Shown here: positions 37,601-49,939 of the stretch, in pieces
Layout: every line of letters begins with the position of its first letter
Position numbering within the stretch: the stretch's first letter is position 1
DNA from: Physcia stellaris
Taxonomy: Eukaryota > Ascomycota > Lecanoromycetes > Caliciales > Physciaceae
Assembly (NCBI GenBank): GCA_018902385.1
Contig: JABSSW010000020.1
Location: 666,982 to 730,981, forward strand
Length of the DNA: 64,000 nt
Direction: 5' to 3'
Translations under genes and position numbers: made by a program
The notes under the pieces: model-generated
Database searches by the model: none
Told to the model about the DNA's origin: nothing
What the model saw: only the letters and a program-made list of their open reading frames with translations

Positions 37601-38160
37601 CTTGGAGCTCTTGGTCTGGGACAGCGCAGGACTGGTCAGGCCTGAGGCGGTACCTCCAGGAAATCTCGAAGGTACCGTTCCAGCCCGAGCTCTACGTGTG
37701 GGGCTTAAAAGGTTATTGTCCGCGGGTGGCGCAAAGTCTGGAAAGCCATCTTGACTTGGTGACTCGGGGATTGTTTCTCGTAGTGGTGTAGATCCTCCAC
37801 TTGCTGGTGGGCCCCAGACAGGCGTGAGTCCTTCTTGGGCTTGTATCTCTCGAGCCCTGCAGGTGTAATCAGCAGAGATTCTTCTCAGAAGACTGATGTC
37901 TTTCTGGCCTACCTTTTAGAATAGATCCTTCCGCCAAGTTCATGGGATGGAGAGCCAGCCCCCAACCTTGTATTGCCTGTGGCGCCAGCCATGCTACCGA
38001 CTCCACTTGGATTTCCAAAAGGGGAACGCATAGGATTGCTCATGGTAGGCTCGATAGGTGAGGTGTCCGCAGTCGATAATCCAGACTTGATTTGATTTGC
38101 GGATAGTTGCGGAAGGTAATTGAGATTTAGGTGGTGATCAGGCTTCGGTGAAGGGGCCAT
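34673..38160 (-). CDS. RRM-Pumilio (PUF) RNA-binding protein, Puf1/Puf2 type
   Basis: 1143-aa post-transcriptional regulator that binds mRNA 3' UTRs. In yeast the related JSN1/PUF1 and PUF2 proteins prefer mRNAs of membrane and mitochondrial proteins. Exons: 38160-37913 and 37856-34673 (56-nt intron, gtaggc...tgcag). The N-terminal third is Ser/Pro/Thr-rich. An RRM lies at about 450-520 (RSLWLGSIPSST, GKVDTSRVLVQKNCGFVNFE). PUF repeats follow at about 630-955 (AADYIGNTVVQKLFEFCSEP, HKNGTWAAQKIID, FLDQYGNYVLQCCLRFGY, GARAMRACLES, DHACGASLVYKIL). The C-terminus is low complexity with glutamine runs (FQQQQQRP, QHQQQQQQR). The RRM-then-PUF order is what separates this subfamily from classical Puf3/Pumilio. 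Confidence 0.93.
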
Positions 38161-39682
38161 TATCGATTACAGCTTGTCGGTTCACACCGAGGCTCCGGCA
38201 CTGGAATAGGGGTAAGGTGAAGGAGTTGGAGGAGGAGGTCAACACTTGGTTGGAAGGGAATTGGCGCAATGGCGAGCGAATCAGGGCGATGACGGCGCGA
38301 GAAGATCGAGCCGCGTATGTCAAGACTTCAGTACCAGTGAAGCCCAGCTTCTTCCCGGTCAGCGTCGTGGTATCTGGAACAAATTGATGGAATGGTGAAG
38401 CGGGAAGTGTACAGCCTCAATGTTCGGCGGATGAAGGTGTTGCTTCAATTCCGACTTGCAACGACCCGATTAGACACTACCGCACAATTACGGTCTCTGC
38501 GATCGCTTGTTAAGAAGTCCTCAAGGTGATTAATGGAGGGGTATGAGGATAATAAGTGCAATCGTTATGCAGTGTGGTCGGCGGTCAATGCACCAAGGTC
38601 CTTCAGACAGCTGAAGCTTGAAACAGAAGTTGGTTTTTGATCTCAGACTGGCCGCCTTGATGGAAGTGAAGAGGGCAGATGTGATATCTTGCTTATGCAA
38701 AGAATAGAAGGGTATTAAATTACGTGGGCGATGACAGAGTCAACAGAGAGCAGATATACGAGATGGCGAGAGAGTGAAGATGGTGAGGATGACATTCGGA
38801 GGGAACAGAGACTTCGACCAAGTGTGAAATCCAGGAGTCAGCAAGGATCATCGCAGCCCTAGAGCCCAGACGCAGCCGGCTATTCTGTGCATATCCACCG
38901 ACCACACAATGACAATGTGCTGCCTTAAGTTTCCCAGGTACTCGTTATATTGATTAACATATCAACTAGGTACATGAAACTGGGGTGGATGATGCTTGAC
39001 ATGATTCATGGAGCCATTCATACTGGGCCGGAGAGTGCCGAAAGCATTTCAAGGGTCGCGAGAAAATTAGAATTTGTATCATTGTTATCCATACACACTC
39101 TTGCTGGCTTCCATTAGATGCCCCGGCCTCTACTAGGATCTGCTTCTGGCATCAGCTGCGGGAAGGTCCAAGGCCTCGTAAAGGTTTGAGTCTTCCGATG
39201 CCTAAAATAATGCAGGATTCACATTGTGATCACTCGAGCGTTTTATACCTGAGTTCGACACTGGCATTCTCTTGCATCACTGTAAGCTCTTTATCAAGGA
39301 GTAGCCCTTGGATTCGTCGCGAGGGGGCGAAATCAGGAGCAGTGGTGGTGTGAAGAGACACGTCTCCTCAAGTCCTCATGCCATGAACGCGGATAGCGCC
39401 TGCAGTATACGCGGCCCCGCAGTGAGTGAATGAGGAATAGCGCGAGACGAAGGCAGCTAGGGACATTAGCGGTTTTCTGAAACAACCGATCAAAACGCGC
39501 TTCCAAAGTCCAAACCCAAGGCCTGCTCTGAACATGGGGAAACGAAACGCTGGAAAAAAAGACTGATAATACCGGTGTTACTGCGTCACTATAGTACCTG
39601 CTGGTACATCAACCTACAGAGTCCATCTACCCCAACTATTCCCTCCGTCTGACATGACTTATCTTTTCAACGAGCAATCACC
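38161..39682. promoter_or_regulatory. Divergent intergenic region, PUF gene / VPS72
   Basis: 1.5 kb separate the two starts. I see no ORF with protein-like content and no tRNA. The length suggests long 5' leaders for the PUF gene, as is common for fungal regulators (inference). Confidence 0.5.
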
Positions 39683-41423
39683 ATGCCCGATGATAGCGCC
39701 CACTCCACATCAAGTGAAGCGGAGGATGACTCTTCGGCCGCGGATAGTGACGTGGAATCCGAGCCCTCTGTGGAGCTACTCGTGACCTCAAGAGCAAAGC
39801 GTGCCGGAGCAGGCAATCGCATCCAAAAATTGATCGAACAAGAGGAAGATGAGCTTGCGGAATACTTCAATAAAAACGCAGAGGACATCGCCTCCGACGA
39901 AGACGTTGATTTCGAAGGCGACGAAAACGAGGCTGCATCCGACGCTGAGCTCGATACTTCGTCCGATGAAGAGGACCAAGGGCCTAGTAAAACCGAGGAT
40001 GATCTTGAGGGCGAAAAGCTATTGCAGAAGCAGGAAAGGGCGGAGAAGCAGAGAAAGCGAAAGACTGAAGCTGGTTTCAAGCCCGGTGGTGCCCCGCGCA
40101 AGAAGACCAAATTTGATCCGAGTTCGATCCCTGCAGCACAGCCAACCACACCCGCACCAAAGCCCAAGAAGAAGTCTGAACGAGTTTCATGGATACCTGC
40201 CACCGACGAAGGGCCTGTGCGGTCTTCTTCTCGAAAGCAAACCGTGCAAAATAAAGAAGCCATACATCTACGCATGGCCGAAAAGGAAAAGCAACGAGTC
40301 AAGCAGATGAAGCACATGGAAGAGGCAGAGAGGAAGAGGCAGGCTGCCAAAGCTCCTCCCATGACTCAAGCCGAGCGGATGGCAGAAGCCGCTCGCACGG
40401 AGCGCAAGAATGCGAAGAGTCTCAATAGATGGGAAGAGTCGGAAAGAAAACGTGCCGAGGCCCAGAAAGCCAAATTGGATGCTTTACATAATCGGCAGCT
40501 TCAAGGTCCAGTCATTGCATGGTGGAGTGGGCTTTCGAGATGGGTCAATGGCAAATTGAGTCAGGTTGGCGTCCGGGAAATCAGAGCAGTGGAAGAGAGC
40601 GGCCTGCCCAAGGAGGTTGAGAACAGTAATGCCGCTACCAACACAAATGGTCAGGATGGTCTTAGAGCTACTGACCACTCGAGATTGGCGGCAACTACCC
40701 AGGACCAGGTATCAAACTCACAAAATGTAGCGGATACTCCACAGCCAGAAAACTTTCGCCAGCCTACAGCTGCAAATTACGAGCCTGCGCCTGGCCTCGG
40801 ATTTCTAGATGGTATACACTACTATGCTTCCTTACCACCACAGCCCGTGAATAACGTCAACAAGAATAACGAGGAGCTCTCATTTTCGACTAGCGACCAG
40901 GGCTCTCTTCAGCATCCTGAGCAAATTGGACCTGACCCTATTGAGCATCCAGCAGCATTCGTGGAGAAGTCTTTGTCACCGCTGCGCCTTGAGCCTGTGG
41001 CGCCGATACCGCGGGAGATCCCACAGACGCCTATGATCGAGTATGCAAGTCGAAGTCTTGTCGCGCTACGAAACATTGACGGCAATGCATTGAACCTACC
41101 AGAATTGCAGAGCTCAGTGCTGTTGAAGAAGAAACCGCCGAAAGTTCAAAGTGAGTGCTTTTCATTGCTTTCAATGTCGCTATCCTTAGCGCATGTGGCT
41201 GACTTCACTGCCAGAACCAACGCAAGAGCTCTGTGCGATTACGGGATTTCCTGCGAGGTTCCGTGATCCGAAGACCGGTCTGCCGTACGCAGATTCGTAT
41301 GCCTACCGAGAGATTCAGAGACTTCGTAACGGTGGATCCAGGTGGAGCAGCTTGCTCGGCTGCTACGTTGGCTCCACCACGGCTGCCGCACGAGGTGTAC
41401 CCGAACGGTTTCGAAGAACATGA
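39683..41423 (+). CDS. VPS72: YL1/Vps72, H2A.Z-binding subunit of SWR1 chromatin remodeller
   Basis: 558-aa nuclear protein that delivers H2A.Z-H2B to the SWR1 complex. Exons: 39683-41150 and 41215-41423 (64-nt intron gtgagt...gccag). The N-terminus carries the YL1 histone-binding signature (SRAKRAGAGNRIQKLIEQE) followed by acidic tracts (DEDVDFEGDENEAASD), a lysine-rich linker and a heptad-like charged region (AEKEKQRVKQMKHMEEAERK). The second exon encodes the compact YL1_C domain: CAITGFPARFRDPKTGLPYA, then YAYREIQRL. Both conserved ends are in frame with the predicted splice. The divergent middle is Pro/Asn-rich. Confidence 0.93.
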
Positions 41424-42610
41424 GCGTTGCAGATTGAAAAGTCCATTCGAGGCCTGATACGATCTTCATCCCATAGTACCCGTCGGTTCCCCTACTCACT
41501 TCCCTGTAACAGCAGGTGGACAATGCACGCACTGGTTGCAAAAACGTCTCATGCACCAGCAGCGATCTGTCGCTAGCCTACAGCCTGGTCAGACGATCTA
41601 CTCCTCTTATCTACATACCGAGATCTTGATGCCTCATGCAACCGCAATTCACCGTTTAGCTAAGGGTAAACGATGTTTCTGCGTTTTGAAATATTTCCAA
41701 CGGTGTAAATCCGGTTGTAAGCGGAACTTGCAGTCCAAAGCGCCACGTAAGGCCCTACGATGTACTCCAGATCTTCGCATCATCCTTCCGACAGGAACTA
41801 TCTCGGCCGTTGGAGAATAGTGGCTAGTTGCATGTGGTTGGCTGCATCAGGTACCCGTGATCCCCTTTGGGTTAATCCAGTCCGAATGGCACGGTTAGAA
41901 TTAGGGAGGAGTGTACACGATGGGAGAATTGAATCACGTAGAAAAGGGGGATTATCAGTCATCAAGATCCGAGGGCATCGACGAGCAAGCGCAGGTGATA
42001 GAGCGAAGGCTGTGAGGAGGCGGATGACCTCGGGTGTGTCAGTTGCAAAGGAGTGGACTCGAGAAATTCAATGTAATCATATTGCCCTGTGATTCCACCA
42101 TCTGTACAAAGACCCAAGGGGAGATGGAAGATCCAATGAGGAGATGATTGGGAGGGCGGTATGCTGCCATTCTTATCGGGAGAGCAGGGATGACCCGTTG
42201 TTGTTATCGAGTCTCTTTATCACGAGCTTGGAACGTCAACAGTTGCAAAATCACCCAATTGCCTCCGCCATCGGTTCCTACCGCTTAATATTGCTCGATG
42301 AAATACTCCTACATTTATTAATATTCCCTTCCCTATCCTTCTCCTCCTGAACTACCCATTCCCTTCCCTTATTCTTTCTCCTGCACTCTCCCACCGTTAT
42401 CGCAACAATGCATGTGGAGTGAAACAAAGGCATCTGATAAGCCACCGTTCACTCTGTCCGTCATCTTCTCCGATATGCGATCTTAATCCTTGAAACCGTC
42501 ATCTGTGCACAACTTCAACCCGGTGCCGGACCTTGCACCACAGCTGTCCTCGCTCGGACATTATCCACCAAGCGGCTCTAGGGGCAGCAATCACTGCTGC
42601 CCTTATAACC
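41424..42610. other. Intergenic upstream of the Ecl1-type gene
   Basis: Only short frames are present. A CT-rich stretch near 42310-42400 could be promoter or leader. Nothing else is recognised. Confidence 0.5.
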
Positions 42611-43698
42611 ATGTCCTCAATCCATCCTACTCGTACTTCTCCTGTCGCTCATCATACGAAGAAGACTGTCCTGAGGGCTGCTCGTTCAGCTCCGGTCTCC
42701 AAACCTGCTCTCAAAGGTAGCAAGGTGAAGCCTGCCAAGAGCGAAGAGGACCTTGTTGACAGCTTCGACGACGAAGACGACATGGGCTGCAGCTTCTTGC
42801 AGTTTTGGTACGCTGCCATCTACTATCTCGCTTAAATACAGTCTGACTCATCAATGATAGTGCAATGTGTGAAAAGCAGATTGTTATTCCGAACAACTCG
42901 ATCCTATATTGCTCCGAAAGGTAGTCCTATCTACCTGCCTTCCTAAACCATGCTTGAACATCCACTGACAAGCTCTCCTGCAGCTGCCGTCGAAAAGACG
43001 CCCAGGTTCACGACAACGACCCCTCCTTGTCACTTCTCTCCGCATTCCCAACCTCCCCAAGCTATGAAGTCGATGCAGAATCGGATTTCAGCACCCGCAC
43101 AATCCTTCCCAGCAAGCTCCCTACACCGCGTCCTCTTCTCACTAGGATACCGCCTGTCGCACATGATGGCAAGTCGGATCTTGATCCCACCGAATGGAAG
43201 CCCTCTGAAGGAGGCCCCGCCAAGGGAAAGCCGGGTGGTAAAGAAAAAGCGGCTACATGGAGACCTAAAATATCTCACCGACCTAGCAGTGAGGCTTATA
43301 GCTACCTGTCCCAATACCATCGTTCGGCTCCGACTAGCACTCCTCGCTTGGGAACCACTCACCGGAGCACGCCAAGCTTGAGTCATACACCTACTACGAC
43401 CGCCAGCTCTGACGATGGTATGGTTGGTACGCCGGCCGAGATCTGTAATGGGTCACTCGTCCCTCGGGGTAATAGCTCGTCTCTCAACTCTGATGAAGAT
43501 GTGGTCACACCTAAAATCGCTTCCATCGTCAGTACTACTCAGCTTGAGGCTGTGAAAGGCGATGATATGGAGAACACCCTTGTCAATGGCATTAGCTATG
43601 ACAAGAAATGGGTTCTTGACAACAAGACTTCTGCAACTGGTAGGCTTAAGAAGCTATTGGGACACGGTGGGATCGACGACATGACATTCACAATGTAG
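42611..43698 (+). CDS. ecl1: Ecl1-family lifespan regulatory factor
   Basis: 323-aa protein with the fungal life-span regulatory (Ecl1) motif. In fission yeast, small Ecl proteins extend chronological lifespan and respond to sulfur and zinc limitation. Exons: 42611-42807, 42861-42920 and 42984-43698. The motif is split over all three exons: CSFLQFC, AMCEKQIVIPNNSILYC and SESCRRKD. Cys66, Cys69, Cys83 and Cys87 are the likely metal-binding set. An acidic patch (DSFDDEDD) precedes it. The Ser/Thr/Pro-rich C-terminus is much longer than in the yeast proteins, as in other filamentous ascomycetes, and ends in a conserved-looking basic patch (TGRLKKLLGHGG). Correct frame across a 60-nt middle exon supports the model. 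Confidence 0.88.
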
Positions 43699-44832
43699 CC
43701 AACAGGAGAGGAGGGTGTGTTCGGTCCGCGAGACACGTCAAGATATTTGGGTCGGTACCATTGTCCGATCTCGCGCTCTCTGGCAAATTCCCCTCCAAAC
43801 CCTTGCGCTTTGCATGTTTGACGATCCGAGGCAATGGGATTCGATTTTAAGTGATGCTATTAATTTCTTCTTTGAACAAGCCGAGGTGAGGCGGTCTTGA
43901 TATTTCGTTAAAAGCGATTGAGATTTCGTGGGTTGAATCTGATGATTAGATCAGGATATTCGGCTAGCGAACAAAAGCAATCGAAGTGCGTCCGAGTTGT
44001 TCTCTTCGTCCAAGTCAATGGCATATAACCTAATATGTCACTTATATTCTTATCATAATCTTTTCTTAATGGTATCCTTGTGCGAAGATGTTGTGATTGC
44101 TGCACTAACCTTTCCTGGCGAATTTCTACTTCGTAGGTTAGTGTGGTAGTTGACCCAGTTAACAACTCGACAACGAGTTCTCTAGCGATTCTCTTCCTAT
44201 TTACTGGCTATTTCACCTTGTCAATAATCCTGTCCTGGGCTCATACGCTGTGTGGGCTACATGATTCGCCTGGATACGGAGCTTTTGTCGTCCATCCTCA
44301 TCCTTCGAATCCTTTTGGCGTTGTGGCTATGGACGAGGCTGAATGACGCGTGGTCGGAGAATTTAGCCATCGACAACAAATCGTCACAGGGGGTGGCGAA
44401 TATCATGAGCACAGTCGTTACTGCCGCATGTCTTGTTGTACATGAAAAGCTGGCCACATCTCCGTGAGATTCTCTGCACAACACCCCCATCTCATCGCCT
44501 TCTACAATGGCCCCAACGACCTGCTGCCTATTGTCAAGGCCCAATTTCAATCCTCTCTTACTCCTGTTCGTTCTCGACTCTAATAATAGGACTGATTGAC
44601 GGAGGTTGTTCTCCTTTATCTTCCTTTAATCTGCAGTGCCTTGCTTGAATACGGATCTCGCTGTCAAGTAATGGATCACATATGCACAGCCGCTACACCT
44701 TGAGCTTTCGAAGTATTCTATCATTTCCCGTGCCCTTCATAGACGTACCTTACCAGGGAGCTGATAGTACATTCCAAACATACATACACTTTGCCCTCAC
44801 CCAAATGCGAATCTACCATTTCCGATCTAATC
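43699..44832. other. Intergenic; nothing recognised
   Basis: Short frames only on both strands. This is the upstream region of the Cys-rich membrane protein gene. Confidence 0.5.
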
Positions 44833-45742
44833 ATGATCTACACTATCCACATAAGGCTGTTACAGGCTTTTGCACTCTTCTATTCCGCAGCTGCTTTTTG
44901 TTACTACCCCGACGGCTCTGCAGCTAATCAGGACACACCTTGTTCTTCCACGGGGAACAGCACCTGTTGCGGGTCACAATATGCCTGCTTGTCGAATAAC
45001 ATCTGTGCAGCTGTGAGTACCACAGATGATCCAACGGCTAGTACCGGATATGTACGAGGCAGCTGCACAGACAAATCATGGACCGCGGGCGCTTGCCCCA
45101 TGTTCTGCAGTAACGGTCAGTGATGAAAGCTCTCCCCTCTCAACCGTAGCGAACGCGATGGATATTGACAGCAGTGCAGAAAGTCCGAATGGCGGGGCAG
45201 GGATTATTAAGTGCAGCAACGGTAGTGCTGAAGATACGTACTGTTGCACCAACAGCCTCAGCGTTTGCGACTGCGATAGCGGGGTCGGTGTCCTCCGATT
45301 CAATGGGAACCCCTCGGTTTTGACAACGATTGGGGTATCTACAGCGTCTCAATCGGACACTTCAACCAAGGCTGTAACCCCAGCACCTACACATCCTATT
45401 CCCGTCTCTTCCTCTACCCCTACTCCTACCCCAACCTCATCGACCGCTCCCACAAACAATGCCCACACCACAGCCATCGGCGCCGGCGTCGGCATCCCAC
45501 TCGGCCTCCTCGCTCTGGCCTTCGTCTCTCTCTTAATATATCGCCATCACAATCGCACTCGGCTCCAGGAAACTCATAACGCCGCAGCTCGCGCCATGCA
45601 AACATCGAATAGCTTCTATGGTTCCATCCCCGTGGCCCTGGAGCTCGGTTCTGCGCCTGAAGGGATTGGGAGGGAAGGGCAGTTTGAGGTCGAGGGCACG
45701 GTGCTGGTTCCTGAGTTGGCGGATGGGCGGTATCGGCGCTGA
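44833..45742 (+). CDS. Cys-rich secreted ectodomain with single membrane helix, function unknown
   Basis: 281 aa in two exons (44833-45115 and 45180-45742; intron gtcagt...tgcag, with 45200 as an alternative acceptor). Layout: signal peptide ending near AAAFCYYPDG, then a Cys-rich domain (PCSSTGNSTCCGSQYACLSNNIC, written here as spaced motifs PCSS, CCGSQYAC, NNIC, plus CPMFC, KCSNGS, YCCTNS, CDCDSG), a Thr/Ser/Pro mucin-like stem, a membrane helix (AIGAGVGIPLGLLALAFVSL) and a basic stop-transfer (RHHNRTR). The cytosolic tail is about 70 residues long. Such architecture is common in ascomycete wall-sensor or surface proteins. I know no assigned function, and it is not a WSC domain. Confidence 0.75.
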
Positions 45743-48048
45743 GGAGAGGAAGATACATAGATCGGTATGATAGGAAATAGGAAATGGGAAATGGGGCTTG
45801 GAAGTGGGTCATTATCGGCAAGGGGGGGCTCGATTCCCTTTGTGTATGTTTCAGTCCAGCGGCTTTTTAGCTGCTTTGATACTCATATCATGATGAATGC
45901 TGATATAGATCTGATGATTACGAGCCCCCCCGTGGGAATAGAGAATCATCGAGTTGCGCGCGGGATGCGCTTCTTGTGGTTTGAGAGGAGGGCGAGGCGG
46001 GAGGGGCGAGGCAGGAGGGGCTGAAGATGAAGAAAGGACGGGAGAAATGAATAGCTGGACTTTTCAAACCCTCCAAGATAAGGAGATTTACCTTAAGGCA
46101 TGGATGACTCTTTTTTTTTGGGAAGTATGAAGAGGGAGGGAGTGGGGTTGGAGCTGAGATCTTCCATTTTCGAAACTCGGGATTGCTGTTGTATCCTAGG
46201 TGGTGAAAAATAAAAAAGAATGCTAATTATCCGTTGGAATTAGAGGGGGCGGGGGTGTGCATCTTAAGATCAAAATATGTAAGAATCCACTTATGACGAA
46301 AGGAAAGAAAAGGGGGACCTTTTTTTTTGGGGGGGGTTCTCTGGGTGTTGAGTGCAGTTTCGTTGAGCATAATTCAGTAGTAATTATTTCCATCTGAGAT
46401 CTCGCTTCGAATTTTGTTTTGAGGGGATTTAATGATATAAATACCGAGGGACTCTATATCTATATCTATATCTATATCTAAGCTGCCAGCCAGTAGTTGC
46501 ACCTCAAAAAACTGCTCATGAACTTTGCTTTATTCTCTCTCGCAACGAGACGATGAACTCGGTTTCAGGGCTGTTGATTGTCGTTGGGGTTGACGTATGG
46601 GATTCCTGAAGTATGTACTGTGCTCGAGCATTGGAGGTGATTCGTGTAGGAAGATTTGGGATTAGAGGAGAGATGAGGGGGAAAGAAGAGGATGGAAGGA
46701 TATTTTTCTTCGTTGCCGCGATACGGCTAGCGAGGACTTTTTTACGTGGGAATGTTTATGATATGACTCAAGATACGGATCTGATGTAACTCAAGTGAAG
46801 TCCGAGCAGTCACCGGACAATCCCTCGATATTCTCACTCCCTGTTCAATATTAATGTATCGGTTTCAGCCTTTGTTACTTTATTTTCAAGGAAGTGGAGA
46901 AGGCATACCTTGTCTCGCATATTGGAAAGTAATTCGGCTAAAATGGCTCGACCTCCAGCAGCTATTTTCTTCTACTGAAAGTGACCAGCCGTAACAGGCG
47001 GTGGCTTTCTGGTCTTCTGCCATTCCAGTCACTGTTCTTTGTATCGCCAAGCAAAGTTCATGACATGAACGAAGCCTATGGAAGGCTATCGGACAATACG
47101 AAGCCTGTCGTCCGACCTCTGCTTCTGTCGCAAAAGCACCAGAACAAAAATCGCTCGCTGAAGTTGATGGCCGCTGACAGCGGCAATGGGAGGGTGCCGC
47201 CCTTTCTTTTGGCGTGGGGCTGGAGACTTCGCCCAGCACAGTCTGACGTACCTAGAGAGCTTTTTGGGGCCCGTTCGGTGCATGGGATACTTTGCAGTAA
47301 GACTATTCGCTATAATCCTGACAGTAAGGCAAAGATAATTTGATGTAGATAATGGCGGTTTGTAGATGTGCGTGAGAAGCTCAGACGTTTGGTGTCCGAC
47401 AGAAGTGAAGGGTGTGATTTCAAGTATGCTGTCTTCCAAGGTCAACCTAGAGCAACAAAAGAACTTCAACCCTGCCTTCAACCCTGCGCAGAAAATCCAT
47501 TGTACATGAGACTTGGGATTACTTAAATTCTTCTTAGATGATCTTCTAGAGAATGTTGGCATGATCTGCTACCAAGATCTAATGCCCTAACGTTACAAGG
47601 CTTCGAAGTCACATAACAAGAAGAAGGCATGGAAAGAGGGCAGGTGGCAGAGCGCAAGACTCTCCCCAAGGCCTGGCCCTACAAGCCTAGTTCTTTGACC
47701 ATAATTGACCTCACTCTTCGTCTCTTATAAGACAATGAGACGGTCTGCGTCTTGTTTGACATGTGTCTTTCGTTGAACAGTGACCTCAAGAAGCGATTCC
47801 GATCACGAATGATAATTTATCCAATTACGAAACACGAGACTAGTGCCTTGACTTGATATCTCAGGTTAGTGTCGAGGCACTTCATGCTATCAATCAAAGC
47901 CCGCTCGACTAGGGTACATGAGTCGGATAGCACAAGACCTAGGGATTCCAGGATTCCTGCGACAAGGCGCTGGCAGCTCGCCTTGAGGGAGGTCGTCTCT
48001 TCTGAGTCAAGCACATGCATGGCTAAACCGCAAAACTTATTGAAGCAT
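45743..48048. other. Long intergenic region, GC-balanced
   Basis: It includes purine-rich and T-run stretches (46110-46130, 46320-46345) and a microsatellite at 46453-46480. Two open minus-strand frames (46886-47239 and 47086-47562, up to 158 codons) overlap in different frames. They show no domain or splice support and are not called as genes. Confidence 0.5.
46453..46480. repeat. Hexanucleotide microsatellite (tctata)n
   Basis: About 4.5 perfect copies of tctata in an intergenic region. Confidence 0.9.
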
Positions 48049-49273
48049 TCAGGAGACTTTTGCGATCCATTTCTCGAGCAGATTGATAACCTCCAGATTA
48101 TTCTTTTCCAGGAACTGCAGGTGTCCGTTTCCATGGATGCCTTCTTCTGCAAGTTTCAGGTGTTCCACCTTTACACCAGCTTGCCGAAGAAATTGCACGA
48201 TGAAATCATCGTATGGAGCATGAGAGCTTGCCTCACCCGTCTCCAGTAGAACAGGGATATTGAGTAGGTTTACAAGTTTCCACGCTGGCTCTTGCTGGAG
48301 TATGTAGGTTGTGCCATCGGCTGTCTCGTGTGTTTCTGTCTGCAGGGGGTCCTCGTCGTCTGACACAACGGAGACTGGCGGGTCATAAGTAAGCGGAATG
48401 TCAGTGATCCCAAACGGCTTGACCTTGGAGCCTTTGACGATGGTGCTTTGGAAGGGGGGACCAGAAGGCTCGATGGCTACAACAGCTTTAACAAGTTCAG
48501 GACACGCGTCTGCCCACAGCCAACCGTGGGTTCCACCCTGAGAATGGGCTACCAGAATAGCAGGGCCAATTTTCTGCAGCAGGCAGGCTCCTGACTTGAC
48601 CATAAGAGCTTGTTCCGCCGCATAATCCGACAGGGAGGGCACCAGACTAGCGTAATAGGCGTCGAAGACCGGATCGCCTACGCGGCCTGAGCCGGGCCAT
48701 TGTTTATGAAGAGCAGCTTGTGACCAGAGATCAAAGTCTTGGCAAGCGGTCCAGCGTTTCTCGGCGAGTTCTGCTGGGTAGATGATGGTTGAGCCGCTGG
48801 ACGGGTGGTAGGAAGAGCGACCTCTACAGGTCAAGTCGATGAGATAGATCATATAGCCTTGATCCAGAAGCCATGATGCCCAGCCCTTCCGACCATCGGG
48901 CGTATTAAGAAAATTCTAGGCACGGAAACGTCAATTGATTTTATCCCCAAAAATGTACAATTTGATCGACGGAGAAGAGATTGAATACATAAGCCTCTTT
49001 GCATAGTCTTAGCGACAACACGGCTCCCCAGAATCCTGGAGACAACGAGCAATGGACGGGAAAGGGGGTTCAGGCTCACAGTGCCAGTCTGCCCTGCTCC
49101 GTGGATGAACACCAGAGGCCAAGCATGAGTGATACCATTCACGGTGTCAACTGCTCGACATACATTTGTCCAGTCATTACATGCTGAGCCTCGCCGTTGT
49201 CAACATAGTGGCCACCCACGTAGAAGTAGGAACGGTGAGACGACGACTCTATTGGCATGGAACGCGTACTCAT
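48049..49273 (-). CDS. Alpha/beta hydrolase, one-base frameshift near the N-terminus
   Basis: About 353 aa in two exons (49273-49080 and 48915-48049; intron gtgagc...cctag). The start MSTRSMPIESSS leads into YFYVGGHYVDNG and GQMYVEQLTP, a conserved opening of a fungal esterase/lipase-like group. Then come PLVFIHGAGQTGT (oxyanion loop), WLLDQGYMIYLIDLTCRGRS, the nucleophile elbow VAHSQGGTHGW, and a C-terminal GIHGNGHLQFLE holding the likely catalytic His. The substrate is unknown. EQLTP and VNGITHAWPLVFIHG lie in frames one base apart, with TGA at 49139-49141. One base is missing between 49142 and 49143 (CACC then GTG). It is either a sequencing indel or a real null allele. The gene ends 0.2 kb from the inverted-repeat block. 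Confidence 0.8.
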
Positions 49274-49499
49274 GGTGGAGGTATTGTCGAAGTAAGTTGT
49301 GAGACGACGGAGAATTGGCCGTAGACGCTATGAGATATCGTATCTCCATCTCCAAGTTTCTCACAAGTCCAGGTATTTCCACAACTTGCATGATTCACAG
49401 CATCTCAGACATGTGATGAGCGGATCGAGAAATTCACATTACAATACTAGCGCGAAACAGGCCCCCACTAACAAGAAAGAGACCATTTAGTTCTAGAAA

Positions 49500-49540
49500 G
49501 TCGCTATTTGCACATCCCCTTTTACTGCGTGCAATTTCCC
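49500..49540 (+). repeat. Left arm of 41-bp inverted repeat
   Basis: It matches the reverse complement of 50762-50802 except for a few positions, where this arm has T and the other C. The core is gctatttgcaca...tactgcgtgcaat. It lies exactly at the switch from gene island to AT-rich DNA. Confidence 0.8.
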
Positions 49541-49939
49541 GAAATGATTTCGATTTTATCGATAAGCTATCGATAAAAAAATTTTAAAATTAATTTTCAA
49601 CAACGTGTTGTTTCATTCAATATGACGACGATGACAATTGCATTCGTCGAAAATTTTCGCGATTCGAATATATTGAAATCGTTGATTTTATTTCGAACGT
49701 ACAGATTTTTTTAATCAATTTTTTTTGTGCGATTTTCATCATTTCAATTTATTCGATCGTTTATTTTTTATCTCGAATTTTCGATGTTTGATTCGTTTTT
49801 CATTTCATATTTTCAACAACGATTTCAATTCGATTTTTCGATTTCGATTTAATCGTTTTCAAATCAAATGTACAGTCAATGATTCAATCAAATGTACAAT
49901 GAATTCATTTCGATTCAAAACATTTAACAACAACGAAAA

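Noticed and set aside
39667-40362. 231-codon minus-strand frame with Ser/Phe-rich content
   Set aside because: It is antisense to the acidic region of VPS72; a mirror of GAN/AAG codons.
47086-47562. 158-codon minus-strand frame (and overlapping 46886-47239) as a gene
   Set aside because: Two overlapping frames on one strand, no domain, no splice signals in context, and composition like non-coding DNA.
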